Below are positions 1-5,983 of a DNA stretch of 12,226 bases, in pieces. The position numbers and the translations under genes are program-made. The DNA is from Alphaproteobacteria bacterium (GTDB lineage Bacteria > Pseudomonadota > Alphaproteobacteria > Micavibrionales > CSBR16-224). A model generated the notes under the pieces. It did not search any database, was not told the origin of the DNA, and saw only the letters and a program-made list of their open reading frames with translations. Position 1 is the stretch's first letter; every line of letters starts with the position of its first letter. The stretch spans positions 1-12,226 of the forward strand of contig SBHI01000227.1 of assembly GCA_006226225.1 (NCBI GenBank). The letters run 5' to 3'.

Positions 1-141
1 TTAAAGCCGCTGCTGGAACAATTGGCGGAAACCGAGGCCGAATGTAAAACCACCGGCGCGATGGATACCACCATCACCGACCGCATGGTTTTCCGCATCG
101 CCCTGATGGCCGAAAAAACCCGCAACCGCCGCGCGGCCTAA
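1..141 (+). CDS. holA: DNA polymerase III subunit delta, C-terminal fragment (5' end outside window)
   Basis: An open frame enters from the left edge and ends in TAA, giving 46 codons. The stretch LAETEAECKTTGA followed by a short helical Arg-rich end resembles the last helix of HolA proteins, where a Leu/Glu-rich helix carries a conserved 'CK(T/S)TG' just before the C-terminus. HolA is the clamp-loader subunit that opens the beta sliding clamp during replication. The call rests only on this short tail, so the identity is likely rather than certain. The gene converges on chpT with 9 bases between the two stop codons, and no terminator hairpin fits in that gap. Confidence 0.6.
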   Translation, partial: LKPLLEQLAETEAECKTTGAMDTTITDRMVFRIALMAEKTRNRRAA

Positions 142-150
142 AACACGCTC

Positions 151-831
151 TTAAGACGCGTCAATGCGGAAAGACAGTTCCGTTTCGGAAATCTGGCGCA
201 GGGATAAGGTCAGGCCGAAATGTTTCAAGAACGCACCTGTCACATAGGCATGCACCAGCCGCGCATCAATGCTGTCGACGGCAAATTCCGTTTTCAAACA
301 TTCATCCATTCCCGCATGCAGTGCAGGACGTTTTCCAAAGGCGTGAACCGATGCCGCATTCTCGTCTTCATCGATATAGACATCCAGACGGCTTTCACCG
401 GGGTTGCATTCCTCCGCCAGCACCAACACATTCAACAGCACTTTTGCAAAACCTTTGGGCATATCGGAAAAATCCGTGCGTCCGTTCCAGTTCACTGTCG
501 TGCGGCTGGCACCGACCCAGCCTTCAAAGGTTGCTTTGATATCCTGAAAACCGACCAGCGTTTCACTACCCGCCGCGCCATAGGCCAGACGAAACAGCTT
601 CAAACGCGCCGCAGCCTGCCCGATACTGCTTTCAATCAAATCCAGCGCATCATCCGCCATAGCGGCATCCATTTCCCGCATCAGTTCAATACCGTTATTA
701 ACCGCACCGACGGGGCTAACAAGGTCGTGACAAATGCGGGAGGCCAACAGCTCCAGCACGCGCGGGTGCAGCATGGCGGCCGAGGTATCGCCGCCTGTCT
801 GAATATCGGTTTGCAAATTACTTTGTGTCAT
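151..831 (-). CDS. chpT: Histidine phosphotransferase ChpT
   Basis: The 226-residue protein matches the ChpT family (HPTransfase domain). An N-terminal H-box helix reads SRICHDLVSPVGAVNNGIEL, with the expected phospho-accepting His at residue 35. A degenerate ATPase-like second domain follows and lacks kinase nucleotide-binding motifs, as in the family. In Caulobacter, ChpT passes phosphate from the hybrid kinase CckA to CtrA and CpdR in the cytoplasm. The ATG at 831 is chosen because GGTGGAG lies 7 bases upstream. A TTG at 858 would extend the frame by 9 residues but has no comparable site. The start lies inside the end of the upstream mutase gene (14-base overlap), which suggests translational coupling. 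The gene converges on holA. Confidence 0.9.
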   Translation of the reverse strand: MTQSNLQTDIQTGGDTSAAMLHPRVLELLASRICHDLVSPVGAVNNGIELMREMDAAMADDALDLIESSIGQAAARLKLFRLAYGAAGSETLVGFQDIKATFEGWVGASRTTVNWNGRTDFSDMPKGFAKVLLNVLVLAEECNPGESRLDVYIDEDENAASVHAFGKRPALHAGMDECLKTEFAVDSIDARLVHAYVTGAFLKHFGLTLSLRQISETELSFRIDAS

Positions 832-2251
832 CGGGAAGCTCCACCCCTGTTTTTTCAAGTTGATCGGACAGCATTGTCTTCAGCCGCTCCAGACCGGCTT
901 CGTCAAAACCTTCGGCACGCGCCGTCAACACGCTTTCGGTATTGGAGGCACGCAAAAGCCACCAGCCGTCAGGCGTTGTCAGACGAATACCGTCAATATC
1001 ACAAATATCCCATGTATCATCCTGCGCCGCACGCAGATTTTGCAAAATCTCTTTCGGGATATCGAATTTTCTCTCCTCCGGTACATGGAAGCGGATTTCC
1101 GGCGTATTGTGCATTTTCGGCAAATGCGCCGTCAGTTCCGAAAGCTTCTTGCCGCTATGACCGATCAGATTCAGCAAACGCACGGCACAGTAAGGCGCAT
1201 CGTCAAAGCCGTAGAATTTATCGGCAAAACAGATATGACCCGCCAGTTCCCCCGCCAGCGGCGCTTTCAGCTCTTTCATTTTCGCCTTGATCACCGAATG
1301 CCCCGTCTGGCACATCACCGGCTCGCCGCCCAGACGTTTGATCTCGTCAAACAAAACGCGGCTGGATTTCACATCGGCGATAATCGGTGCGCCCGGATGA
1401 CTTTCCAGCACCTCCGCCGCATAAAGCGCCATCAGCAGGTCGGCCCAGAGAATATCGGCATTTTCATCCACCGCACCGATACGGTCGGCATCACCGTCAA
1501 AACCGATCCCGACATCACAGCCGTGCTCTTTCACTGCGGCCTGCAAATCAACCAGATTTTTCGCCACGGTCGGGTCAGGGTGATGGTTCGGGAATGTGCC
1601 GTCCACATCAGGATATAGTAGCGTATGCTTTCCGGGCAGTTTTTCCGTCAGCAATTTGATAATCGCACCGGCTGCGCCGTTCCCGATATCCCATGCAATA
1701 TTCAGTTCAACGCCGCAATCGTAATCGGCGACAAGGCGGTCGGTATAGGCTTCGTAAACATTGACGTCATAACGGGCGCCATTTCCGGTTTCCACATCAC
1801 CTGCTGCCGCCATCTCGCCCAGTTTCTGGATGTCATCACCGTAAAAGGGACGGTTGGACAAGGCCATTTTAATACCGTTATGCGTGATCGGACTGTGCGA
1901 CCCTGTGACAACAACAGAGGCATCAGCCTCCAGATGATGCAGGGCGAAGTAAACCATCGGGCTGGGGCCAAGGCCGACAACATGCACATCAATACCTGCT
2001 TTTTGCAAACCGGCGATGACCGCCTCCGCAAATACCGGCGAAGTTTCGCGCCCGTCATAGCCCAGCGCAACCGATGTGCCGCCGTTGCGGGCGACAATAC
2101 TGCCGAAAGTTCTGCCAATGGCATAGCAGTCGTTTTCCTTTAAGGTCGTGCCGATTTCACCGCGCACATCATAGGCACGCAGAATGCTCGGATCAAAAAG
2201 ATGGGTAAAACTGTCCACGGCAGAGGCCACGCTGTCTTGGGGTGTCGGCAT
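818..2251 (-). CDS. algC: Phosphomannomutase/phosphoglucomutase (alpha-D-phosphohexomutase)
   Basis: The 477-residue protein has the four signature loops of the phosphohexomutase superfamily in order. They are the phosphoserine loop TGSHSPITHNGIK (catalytic Ser118), the metal loop GFDGDADR (Asp252, 254, 256), the sugar loop GELAGH (334-339) and the phosphate-binding loop RASNTES (434-440). The family interconverts 1- and 6-phosphates of mannose and glucose, supplying sugar nucleotides for LPS, capsule or other polysaccharide. The catalytic loop has Ser where TGSHNP is more usual, which leaves the catalytic Ser intact. AAGGAA lies just upstream of the ATG. The gene is first in a two-gene unit with chpT and divergent from mutT. 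The AlgC-type dual-specificity name is by family; substrate preference cannot be read from sequence alone. Confidence 0.88.
   Translation of the reverse strand: MPTPQDSVASAVDSFTHLFDPSILRAYDVRGEIGTTLKENDCYAIGRTFGSIVARNGGTSVALGYDGRETSPVFAEAVIAGLQKAGIDVHVVGLGPSPMVYFALHHLEADASVVVTGSHSPITHNGIKMALSNRPFYGDDIQKLGEMAAAGDVETGNGARYDVNVYEAYTDRLVADYDCGVELNIAWDIGNGAAGAIIKLLTEKLPGKHTLLYPDVDGTFPNHHPDPTVAKNLVDLQAAVKEHGCDVGIGFDGDADRIGAVDENADILWADLLMALYAAEVLESHPGAPIIADVKSSRVLFDEIKRLGGEPVMCQTGHSVIKAKMKELKAPLAGELAGHICFADKFYGFDDAPYCAVRLLNLIGHSGKKLSELTAHLPKMHNTPEIRFHVPEERKFDIPKEILQNLRAAQDDTWDICDIDGIRLTTPDGWWLLRASNTESVLTARAEGFDEAGLERLKTMLSDQLEKTGVELPDDTK
839..845 (-). promoter_or_regulatory. Ribosome binding site of chpT inside the mutase gene
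   Basis: GGTGGAG on the minus strand lies 7 bases before the ATG at 831 and inside the last codons of the mutase gene. It decides the chpT start in favour of 831 over the TTG at 858. Confidence 0.65.
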
Positions 2252-2306
2252 ATGTCTTTCCTTAAAGCAAGATTTCCTGATAAAATATCATAGTTTGAGC
2301 CCCGTC

Positions 2307-2336
2307 ACTATACACGGATTCCGCCGCTGCTTGCAA
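2307..2336 (-). promoter_or_regulatory. Candidate sigma-70-type promoter for the mutase-chpT unit
   Basis: On the minus strand a TTGCAA -35 (2331-2336) is followed after 18 bases by a TATAGT -10 (2307-2312). The predicted transcript start is about 2300, giving a leader of roughly 50 bases before the ATG at 2251. The -10 matches the consensus at five of six positions and the -35 at four. It sits between two divergent genes, so it may also affect mutT. No equally good plus-strand promoter was seen. Confidence 0.45.
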
Positions 2337-2351
2337 GAAAGTAAGACCGTC

Positions 2352-2786
2352 ATGACAAACACAGCCCCGCTAAAATCCGCGCCGCCGCTTCTCGCCGTTG
2401 CCGCCGCCATTCTCGTTAATGCGGAGGGCGAAATTCTGCTGGCGCAGCGTCCGGCAGGCAAAGCCATGGCAGGCTTGTGGGAATTTCCCGGCGGAAAAAT
2501 CGAAACGGGCGAAACACCCGAGGCCGCGCTTGTACGCGAAATGGCAGAGGAGCTTGGCATCAGTATCACGATTGATGACTTGTCCCCTTTCACTTTTGCC
2601 TCACACAGCTATGAGAACATTCACCTTTTGATGCCATTATACCTTTGCCGTCTCTGGAACGGTATTCCAATACCGCAGGAAGGGCAGGAACTGGCCTGGG
2701 TGCATCCCGACAATCTCGGCGATTATCCGATGCCGCCCGCCGATCTGCCATTAATTCCGCTGTTGCAGCAAGGTGTCTTCCTATGA
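2352..2786 (+). CDS. mutT: MutT-like Nudix hydrolase (probable 8-oxo-dGTP diphosphatase)
   Basis: The 144-residue protein carries a complete Nudix box at residues 48-70: Gly48, Glu54, the Arg62-Glu63 pair, Glu66-Glu67 and Gly69, fitting G-x5-E-x7-REU-x-EE-x-GU. The N-terminal strand with AQRP and GLWEFPGGK is typical of MutT, which hydrolyses oxidised dGTP and so prevents A:T to C:G transversions. Size also fits MutT (about 130-145 residues). The ATG at 2352 is chosen because it starts the Nudix fold directly. The frame stays open back to 2184, but that would run into the divergent mutase gene. The Shine-Dalgarno sequence is weak. Its TGA overlaps the ATG of the following methyltransferase. 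Other Nudix substrates cannot be excluded. Confidence 0.85.
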   Translation: MTNTAPLKSAPPLLAVAAAILVNAEGEILLAQRPAGKAMAGLWEFPGGKIETGETPEAALVREMAEELGISITIDDLSPFTFASHSYENIHLLMPLYLCRLWNGIPIPQEGQELAWVHPDNLGDYPMPPADLPLIPLLQQGVFL

Positions 2787-3532
2787 CGAAACCCGCCAAA
2801 AACCGCGGCATTCCGCCGTCTTTCTTCGCGGAGTTTTATCAAAGCCCCTGCGGATTATTTACCGCCGAACAGTTGACACAGCAGATTGCCGCCCTATGGC
2901 CGGATTTAAAAGGCCTGCACGTTCTGGCACTCGGCTGGCCCTTCCCTTATCTGGCGCCACTCATCGAAACGGCAGAACGCGTTGTTGCCGCCACACCGCA
3001 CGGTATTGCCGCTGATGCCGCAATTCTGCACGCGCAGAATTGTGCAGCAGCACTTGTTGAGCCGAATACCCTGCCTTTCTATCCGCGCAGTTTTGACCGT
3101 ATCCTGATGGTTCACAGCGGCGAATATGCCGACAGCCTTTCCGCTTTTTTCGAACAGGCCGAACATTTGCTGCGCGATGACGGGCGCATCATCAGCGTTT
3201 TGCCCAACCGCAGCGGGTTTTGGCACAGTGGCACCGACATGCCTTTTACCGGCGGACATGCCGTCAGTGAAAACCGCCATGCCACGCTGCTGGAAGATGC
3301 CGGCTTTGCCGTAGAATACCGCAACCGTTCCCTGTTTATGCCGCCGGTTAAAAATCCTCTGCTTCTACGGCTGGCTGCAATGTATGAGAAGCCCGGCAAT
3401 CTTCTCTTCCCTCTTATGTGTGGCGTCCATCTATGTGAGGCCCGCAAGGATATTTTATCGGGCGCCGCCGTCCAGCCCGTCAAACGCCTTGCCGTCGGAG
3501 AAGAGGCAGAGCTGGGCGCAGCCATAGAGTAA
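2783..3532 (+). CDS. Class I SAM-dependent methyltransferase (substrate unknown)
   Basis: The 249-residue protein has a Rossmann-type methyltransferase fold. Motif I is an unusual HVLALGWPFPYLAPL (residues 46-60), where most relatives have a GxGxG-like loop. A motif-IV region, FDRILMVHSGEY (104-115), follows, then the post-motif strand GRIISVLPNRSGFW (134-147). The block with PNRSGFW and a later PF.GGHAVS...LL.DAGF resembles a family common in alphaproteobacteria. I know of no firmly assigned substrate for it. The ATG at 2783 overlaps the mutT stop as ATGA, so the pair is probably cotranslated. The same frame is open further upstream inside mutT, but a start there is unlikely given this junction. 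Confidence 0.8.
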   Translation: MTKPAKNRGIPPSFFAEFYQSPCGLFTAEQLTQQIAALWPDLKGLHVLALGWPFPYLAPLIETAERVVAATPHGIAADAAILHAQNCAAALVEPNTLPFYPRSFDRILMVHSGEYADSLSAFFEQAEHLLRDDGRIISVLPNRSGFWHSGTDMPFTGGHAVSENRHATLLEDAGFAVEYRNRSLFMPPVKNPLLLRLAAMYEKPGNLLFPLMCGVHLCEARKDILSGAAVQPVKRLAVGEEAELGAAIE

Positions 3533-3534
3533 AT

Positions 3535-3549
3535 TTAACGATTTTTTAA
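3535..3549. promoter_or_regulatory. Candidate CtrA box (TTAA-N7-TTAA)
   Basis: TTAACGATTTTTTAA matches the full CtrA site described in Caulobacter and relatives: two TTAA half-sites separated by exactly seven bases. It is intergenic, directly after the methyltransferase stop and about 20 bases upstream of the candidate recR -35 box. The window also encodes ChpT, which phosphorylates CtrA in characterised species. Binding is inferred from the motif only; the region is AT-rich, so a chance match is possible. Confidence 0.4.
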
Positions 3550-3568
3550 CTTTTTCGGCTTTTGGTGA

Positions 3569-3598
3569 TTGATTACCAACCCTAATCACGTTTATACT
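3569..3598 (+). promoter_or_regulatory. Candidate sigma-70-type promoter for recR
   Basis: TTGATT (3569-3574) is followed after 18 bases by TATACT (3593-3598). The expected transcript start is near 3605, leaving about 85 bases of leader before the recR ATG. No other promoter of this quality is seen in the 3533-3690 gap, which otherwise holds the possible CtrA box and no gene. Confidence 0.45.
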
Positions 3599-3690
3599 GA
3601 AAATGTAAGTCAGGTTTGCGGGTGTTCTGCCCGTTTTCCAAAAATTCCCTCCTTTTAGGCGACAAAAAACCAAGAACGGTACGGATTCCC

Positions 3691-4287
3691 ATGATCGGAA
3701 AAGAAATAGACACCCTGATTCACCTTTTGTCGAAACTTCCGGGTATTGGCCCGCGTTCTGCGCGACGGCTGGCTTTGCAGCTTCTGAAACAAAAAGATCA
3801 TCTGATCCTTCCCTTGTCAGAGGCCTTAAAACAAGCGGCAGAAACCGTAAAAACCTGTGAAATCTGCTGCAATCTGGATACGACCTCCCCCTGCGGCATC
3901 TGTCAGGACGCTGCACGCGATGACAGCACCATCTGCATTGTCGAACAAATCGGCGACCTTTGGGCTTTGGAACGTACACGCGTTTATCGCGGCCGTTACC
4001 ATGTTCTGGGCGGCACGCTGTCCGCTCTTGATAACATCGGCCCGGAAGATCTGGCGATTCCGGGGCTGGTCAAACGCGCCAAAGACGATGGCGTCAAAGA
4101 AATTATCATTGCCCTCAATGCGACCGTTGACGGGCAGACAACAGCGCATTACTTGATAGACCGTCTGCAATATTGTAATGTAAAAGTCACGCGACTGGCG
4201 CATGGTGTGCCTGTTGGCGGTGCTTTGGATTACCTTGATGACGGAACCCTGATTACAGCCTTACAGGCACGTTCCGCCTTCGCTTAA
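3691..4287 (+). CDS. recR: Recombination mediator protein RecR
   Basis: The 198-residue protein matches RecR end to end. It has an N-terminal helix-hairpin-helix with LPGIGPRSARR (16-26) and a four-Cys zinc site (Cys56, 59, 68, 71). A Toprim domain follows, starting at CIVEQIGDLWALE (82-94), then a C-terminal block HGVPVGGALDYLDDGTL. With RecO, RecR helps load RecA at single-stranded gaps, in the cytoplasm. The ATG at 3691 matches the family's usual start; the frame is open back to a TTG at 3616, but that adds unconserved sequence. The Shine-Dalgarno is weak. RecR is often next to dnaX and the YbaB nucleoid protein gene; here it stands without them. The next gene starts 21 bases later, so both may share a transcript. 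Confidence 0.95.
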   Translation: MIGKEIDTLIHLLSKLPGIGPRSARRLALQLLKQKDHLILPLSEALKQAAETVKTCEICCNLDTTSPCGICQDAARDDSTICIVEQIGDLWALERTRVYRGRYHVLGGTLSALDNIGPEDLAIPGLVKRAKDDGVKEIIIALNATVDGQTTAHYLIDRLQYCNVKVTRLAHGVPVGGALDYLDDGTLITALQARSAFA

Positions 4288-4292
4288 AGCTA

Positions 4293-4299
4293 TAAGGAG
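4293..4299 (+). promoter_or_regulatory. Ribosome binding site fixing a TTG start
   Basis: TAAGGAG lies 9 bases before the TTG at 4309. There is no ATG or GTG in frame near the signal peptide, so this site supports the unusual start codon. A second in-frame TTG at 4318 is too far away. Confidence 0.6.
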
Positions 4300-4308
4300 T
4301 TTCGCGGC

Positions 4309-5082
4309 TTGTCTTGTTTGCGCAGTTTTTCCGCCCTTTGCGGCGTTTCCCTGATTTTACTTGCCACAACAACGCAGCCTGCCGCAGCGCAGGGCGACCC
4401 TTGTGCAGCCTACATTGATAACACCCCCTATTATCAGCGCTGCCAACAGATCAATCAGCAATCCGCCCGCATTCGCGAGGAGCAGGAACAACGGTCAAAA
4501 CGCGCCGCAGAAGTGCGGGAAGAGCGTCTGGACAGATTCTACAACCCCGAAAACAGACCACCGCAGCCGACGCGCAGTAAAAAAGATGCGCGGGCGGCCG
4601 CCTATGAAAAAATAGCACCGACCCCTGCCACGACAACAACGGAAACAAAGGCCGCCACCATACCGGTCACGCCGTCAACAACCCCCGCGCAGCAAGCCGT
4701 TGCCGTCTCACCGGCGGCAACCGATACCAGCAGTCCCGCGCCCACCATGCAGGGTGCAGGGTATATTGTTATCGACCCTGCGAAACTGACGACGGAACAA
4801 TTGCAGGCCATTATGGCGATTTTGAAACAGTCCTCACCACAGGCCAACCTTACCCCGAGCACCCAACCGATTATGGTTGCCCCCGCAGCGCAGGCTGTTG
4901 CCGGACAAGCACAGGTGATTCCTGATGCTGGCATGAACGCAACGCAGCCCTTCTCACAAAACTATCCTGTTGTAACAGGCAGAGAAGGAACAACCGCCGT
5001 GACCCTGCCGGATATTGGCCAGGGAACAACGGAAGTGATGGAGATCGAACCTGTTGATCCCGCAAGTCTGCTGCAACCTTAA
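4309..5082 (+). CDS. Secreted Pro/Thr/Ala-rich protein of unknown function
   Basis: I do not recognise this 257-residue protein. It starts with a TTG backed by a good Shine-Dalgarno. The N-terminus is a clear Sec signal peptide: a hydrophobic run and probable signal peptidase I cleavage after Ala27 (QPAAA, then QG). The mature part begins with a small two-Cys segment (Cys32 and Cys45). A charged, probably helical Arg/Glu/Gln stretch (about 48-75) follows, then a long low-complexity Pro/Thr/Ala linker (about 100-150). A short ordered segment, YIVIDPAKLTTEQLQAIMAI (152-171), precedes a second disordered tail. This layout suggests a periplasmic or envelope-associated protein with flexible linkers. 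It is probably cotranscribed with recR (21-base gap), although no functional link is evident. A strong terminator follows. Confidence 0.75.
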   Translation: MSCLRSFSALCGVSLILLATTTQPAAAQGDPCAAYIDNTPYYQRCQQINQQSARIREEQEQRSKRAAEVREERLDRFYNPENRPPQPTRSKKDARAAAYEKIAPTPATTTTETKAATIPVTPSTTPAQQAVAVSPAATDTSSPAPTMQGAGYIVIDPAKLTTEQLQAIMAILKQSSPQANLTPSTQPIMVAPAAQAVAGQAQVIPDAGMNATQPFSQNYPVVTGREGTTAVTLPDIGQGTTEVMEIEPVDPASLLQP

Positions 5083-5104
5083 AATTTTTCGGATACCGGA
5101 AACG

Positions 5105-5134
5105 GAAAAGCGCCCGTTTTTACGGGCGCTTTTC
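5105..5134. terminator. Two-way Rho-independent terminator
   Basis: A perfect 13-bp stem (5105-5117 with 5122-5134) closes on a TTTT loop. The GC core GCGCCCGT/ACGGGCGC is flanked by an A run on the left and a T run on the right, so it can end transcripts from both strands. It lies between the convergent recR-secreted-protein unit and rpmI-rplT. Confidence 0.88.
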
Positions 5135-5172
5135 TCTTATTGCCTTAATTCTTTTACGGCACAGATATTGCC

Positions 5173-5535
5173 TTAGGCGTTTGCCAGAGCATCCTGCGCC
5201 TGTTTTGCCAATGCGGCAAAACCTTTCGGATCCTGAACAGCGATATCAGCCAGAACTTTACGATCCAGCTCGATTTCCGCTCTTTTCAATCCGTTCATAA
5301 AACGGGAATAGGTCAAACCGTGCAGACGGGCTGCAGCGTTGATACGCTGAATCCACAAAGCGCGGAAATTACGCTTACGGACGCGGCGGTCACGATACGC
5401 ATATTGCAGCGCCTTTTCGACACGTTCTACCGCAATACGAAAGCAGTTTTTGCTGCGACCGCGATAGCCTTTGGCCATTTTGATAACTTTTCTGTGACGG
5501 GCATGTGCCGTCTTTCCACCTTTAACGCGTGCCAT
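5173..5535 (-). CDS. rplT: 50S ribosomal protein L20
   Basis: The 120-residue protein matches L20 along its length. It has the basic N-terminus MARVKGG...HRKVIKMAKGYRGR, a central RRVRKRNFRALWIQRINAAAR block, and the C-terminal LNR-type segment with LDRKVLADIA. L20 binds 23S rRNA early in assembly of the large subunit. In several bacteria it also represses its own operon. The start ATG overlaps the rpmI stop by one base (TAATG), and AGGAGG lies 7 bases upstream inside rpmI. It is the last gene of the unit, ending about 40 bases before the shared terminator. pheST, its common downstream neighbour, is not here. Confidence 0.97.
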   Translation of the reverse strand: MARVKGGKTAHARHRKVIKMAKGYRGRSKNCFRIAVERVEKALQYAYRDRRVRKRNFRALWIQRINAAARLHGLTYSRFMNGLKRAEIELDRKVLADIAVQDPKGFAALAKQAQDALANA

Positions 5536-5780
5536 TATGCTGCCTCCTGCCGTGCTTTGACGTTAATATTCTTACGCTTCCGCGAATAGGGAAGGAAGTT
5601 CCGCAAAACAATACGTGCATCAGCCGCACATAACAGGCGGGTTCCGCGTGCATGACGTTTCATTTGCTTGTCTTTGTTTTGCAGCATGTGGCGCTTATTA
5701 GCATAATGCGCTTTTACTTTGCCACGTGATGTGACAGAGAAGCGCCGCTTGGCGCTTGATTTCGTTTTTAGTTTTGGCAT
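5535..5780 (-). CDS. rpmI: 50S ribosomal protein L35 with C-terminal extension
   Basis: The 81-residue protein is L35. It has MPKLKTKSSAKRRF at the start, YANKRHML in the middle and a RNFLPYS motif at 60-66, where most L35 proteins end (about 65 residues). Here about 15 further basic residues follow. L35 is a small 23S rRNA-binding protein of the large subunit. TTGGAG lies 8 bases before the ATG. The extra tail carries the rplT Shine-Dalgarno sequence, and the stop overlaps the rplT start. The usual upstream partner infC is absent. Confidence 0.95.
   Translation of the reverse strand: MPKLKTKSSAKRRFSVTSRGKVKAHYANKRHMLQNKDKQMKRHARGTRLLCAADARIVLRNFLPYSRKRKNINVKARQEAA
5543..5548 (-). promoter_or_regulatory. 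Ribosome binding site of rplT inside rpmI
   Basis: AGGAGG on the minus strand, 7 bases upstream of the rplT ATG, lies within the last codons of rpmI. With the one-base TAATG overlap it indicates coupled translation of L35 and L20. Confidence 0.7.
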
Positions 5781-5883
5781 TTTTAAACTCCAATTTTAGG
5801 GTTTTTTCTACAAACGTTCCACAAGGCATGCCATTTTGCCCGGCAACGCAAAAGCTCCGCCTGCCGTAAAGCAGACGAAAGCA
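5781..5883 (-). other. rpmI-rplT leader region with possible hairpins
   Basis: The roughly 100-base untranslated leader has two weak inverted repeats. One is a 7-bp stem with one G-U pair (5858-5864 with 5871-5877) near the transcript's 5' end. The other is a 6-bp stem (5834-5839 with 5848-5853). A palindrome GGCATGCC (5825-5832) follows. L20 is known to bind its own leader in some bacteria, but these structures do not match a leader class I can name. Confidence 0.25.
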
Positions 5884-5889
5884 AGATGG

Positions 5890-5919
5890 ATTATTAAGCC
5901 CGAATCGCTTTTTTGTCAA
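5890..5919 (-). promoter_or_regulatory. Strong sigma-70-type promoter for rpmI-rplT
   Basis: On the minus strand a perfect TTGACA -35 (5914-5919) is followed after 18 bases by AATAAT (5890-5895), which matches the -10 consensus at five of six positions. The predicted start is near 5883, leaving a leader of about 100 bases before rpmI. It lies about 10 bases from the upstream operon's terminator, so rpmI-rplT appears to be an independent unit. Confidence 0.7.
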
Positions 5920-5928
5920 GAAAAGAAT

Positions 5929-5958
5929 AAAAAAGCGGCCCGCAAAACCGCGGGCCGC
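5929..5958 (-). terminator. Rho-independent terminator of the cysteine-rich paralogue unit
   Basis: On the minus strand a 9-bp all-GC stem (5950-5958 with 5935-5943) encloses a 6-base loop and is followed by a run of six T. It lies 25 bases past the stop of the 322-residue gene and immediately before the rpmI promoter. Confidence 0.85.
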
Positions 5959-5983
5959 CTGCAATTCTTCTGTTTCAACCGGG

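Noticed and set aside
142..165. Possible terminator between holA and chpT
   Set aside because: Only a short palindrome (GACGCGTC) inside the end of chpT is present; no stem followed by a T run.
832..858. Longer chpT start at a TTG (858)
   Set aside because: The ATG at 831 has a good Shine-Dalgarno 7 bases upstream; the TTG adds nine residues that do not resemble the family.
220..1290. Long plus-strand open frame (356 codons) opposite chpT and the mutase
   Set aside because: It is antisense to two well-supported genes with conserved catalytic motifs, and its His/Arg/Gln/Pro-rich translation is typical of a reverse-frame shadow.
860..2143. Two plus-strand open frames (252 and 172 codons) opposite the mutase
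   Set aside because: Both lie wholly antisense to the phosphohexomutase gene and show no recognisable domain or start signal.
2184..2351. N-terminal extension of the Nudix protein
   Set aside because: The extended frame would overlap the start of the divergent mutase and cover its promoter; the Nudix fold begins after the ATG at 2352.
3616..3690. N-terminal extension of RecR from a TTG
   Set aside because: RecR proteins normally begin directly before the EIDTLIHLLSKLPGIG block, which fits the ATG at 3691.
5698..5964. 88-codon minus-strand frame covering the rpmI leader
   Set aside because: It overlaps the start of rpmI in another frame and runs through the promoter and a terminator; no conserved features.
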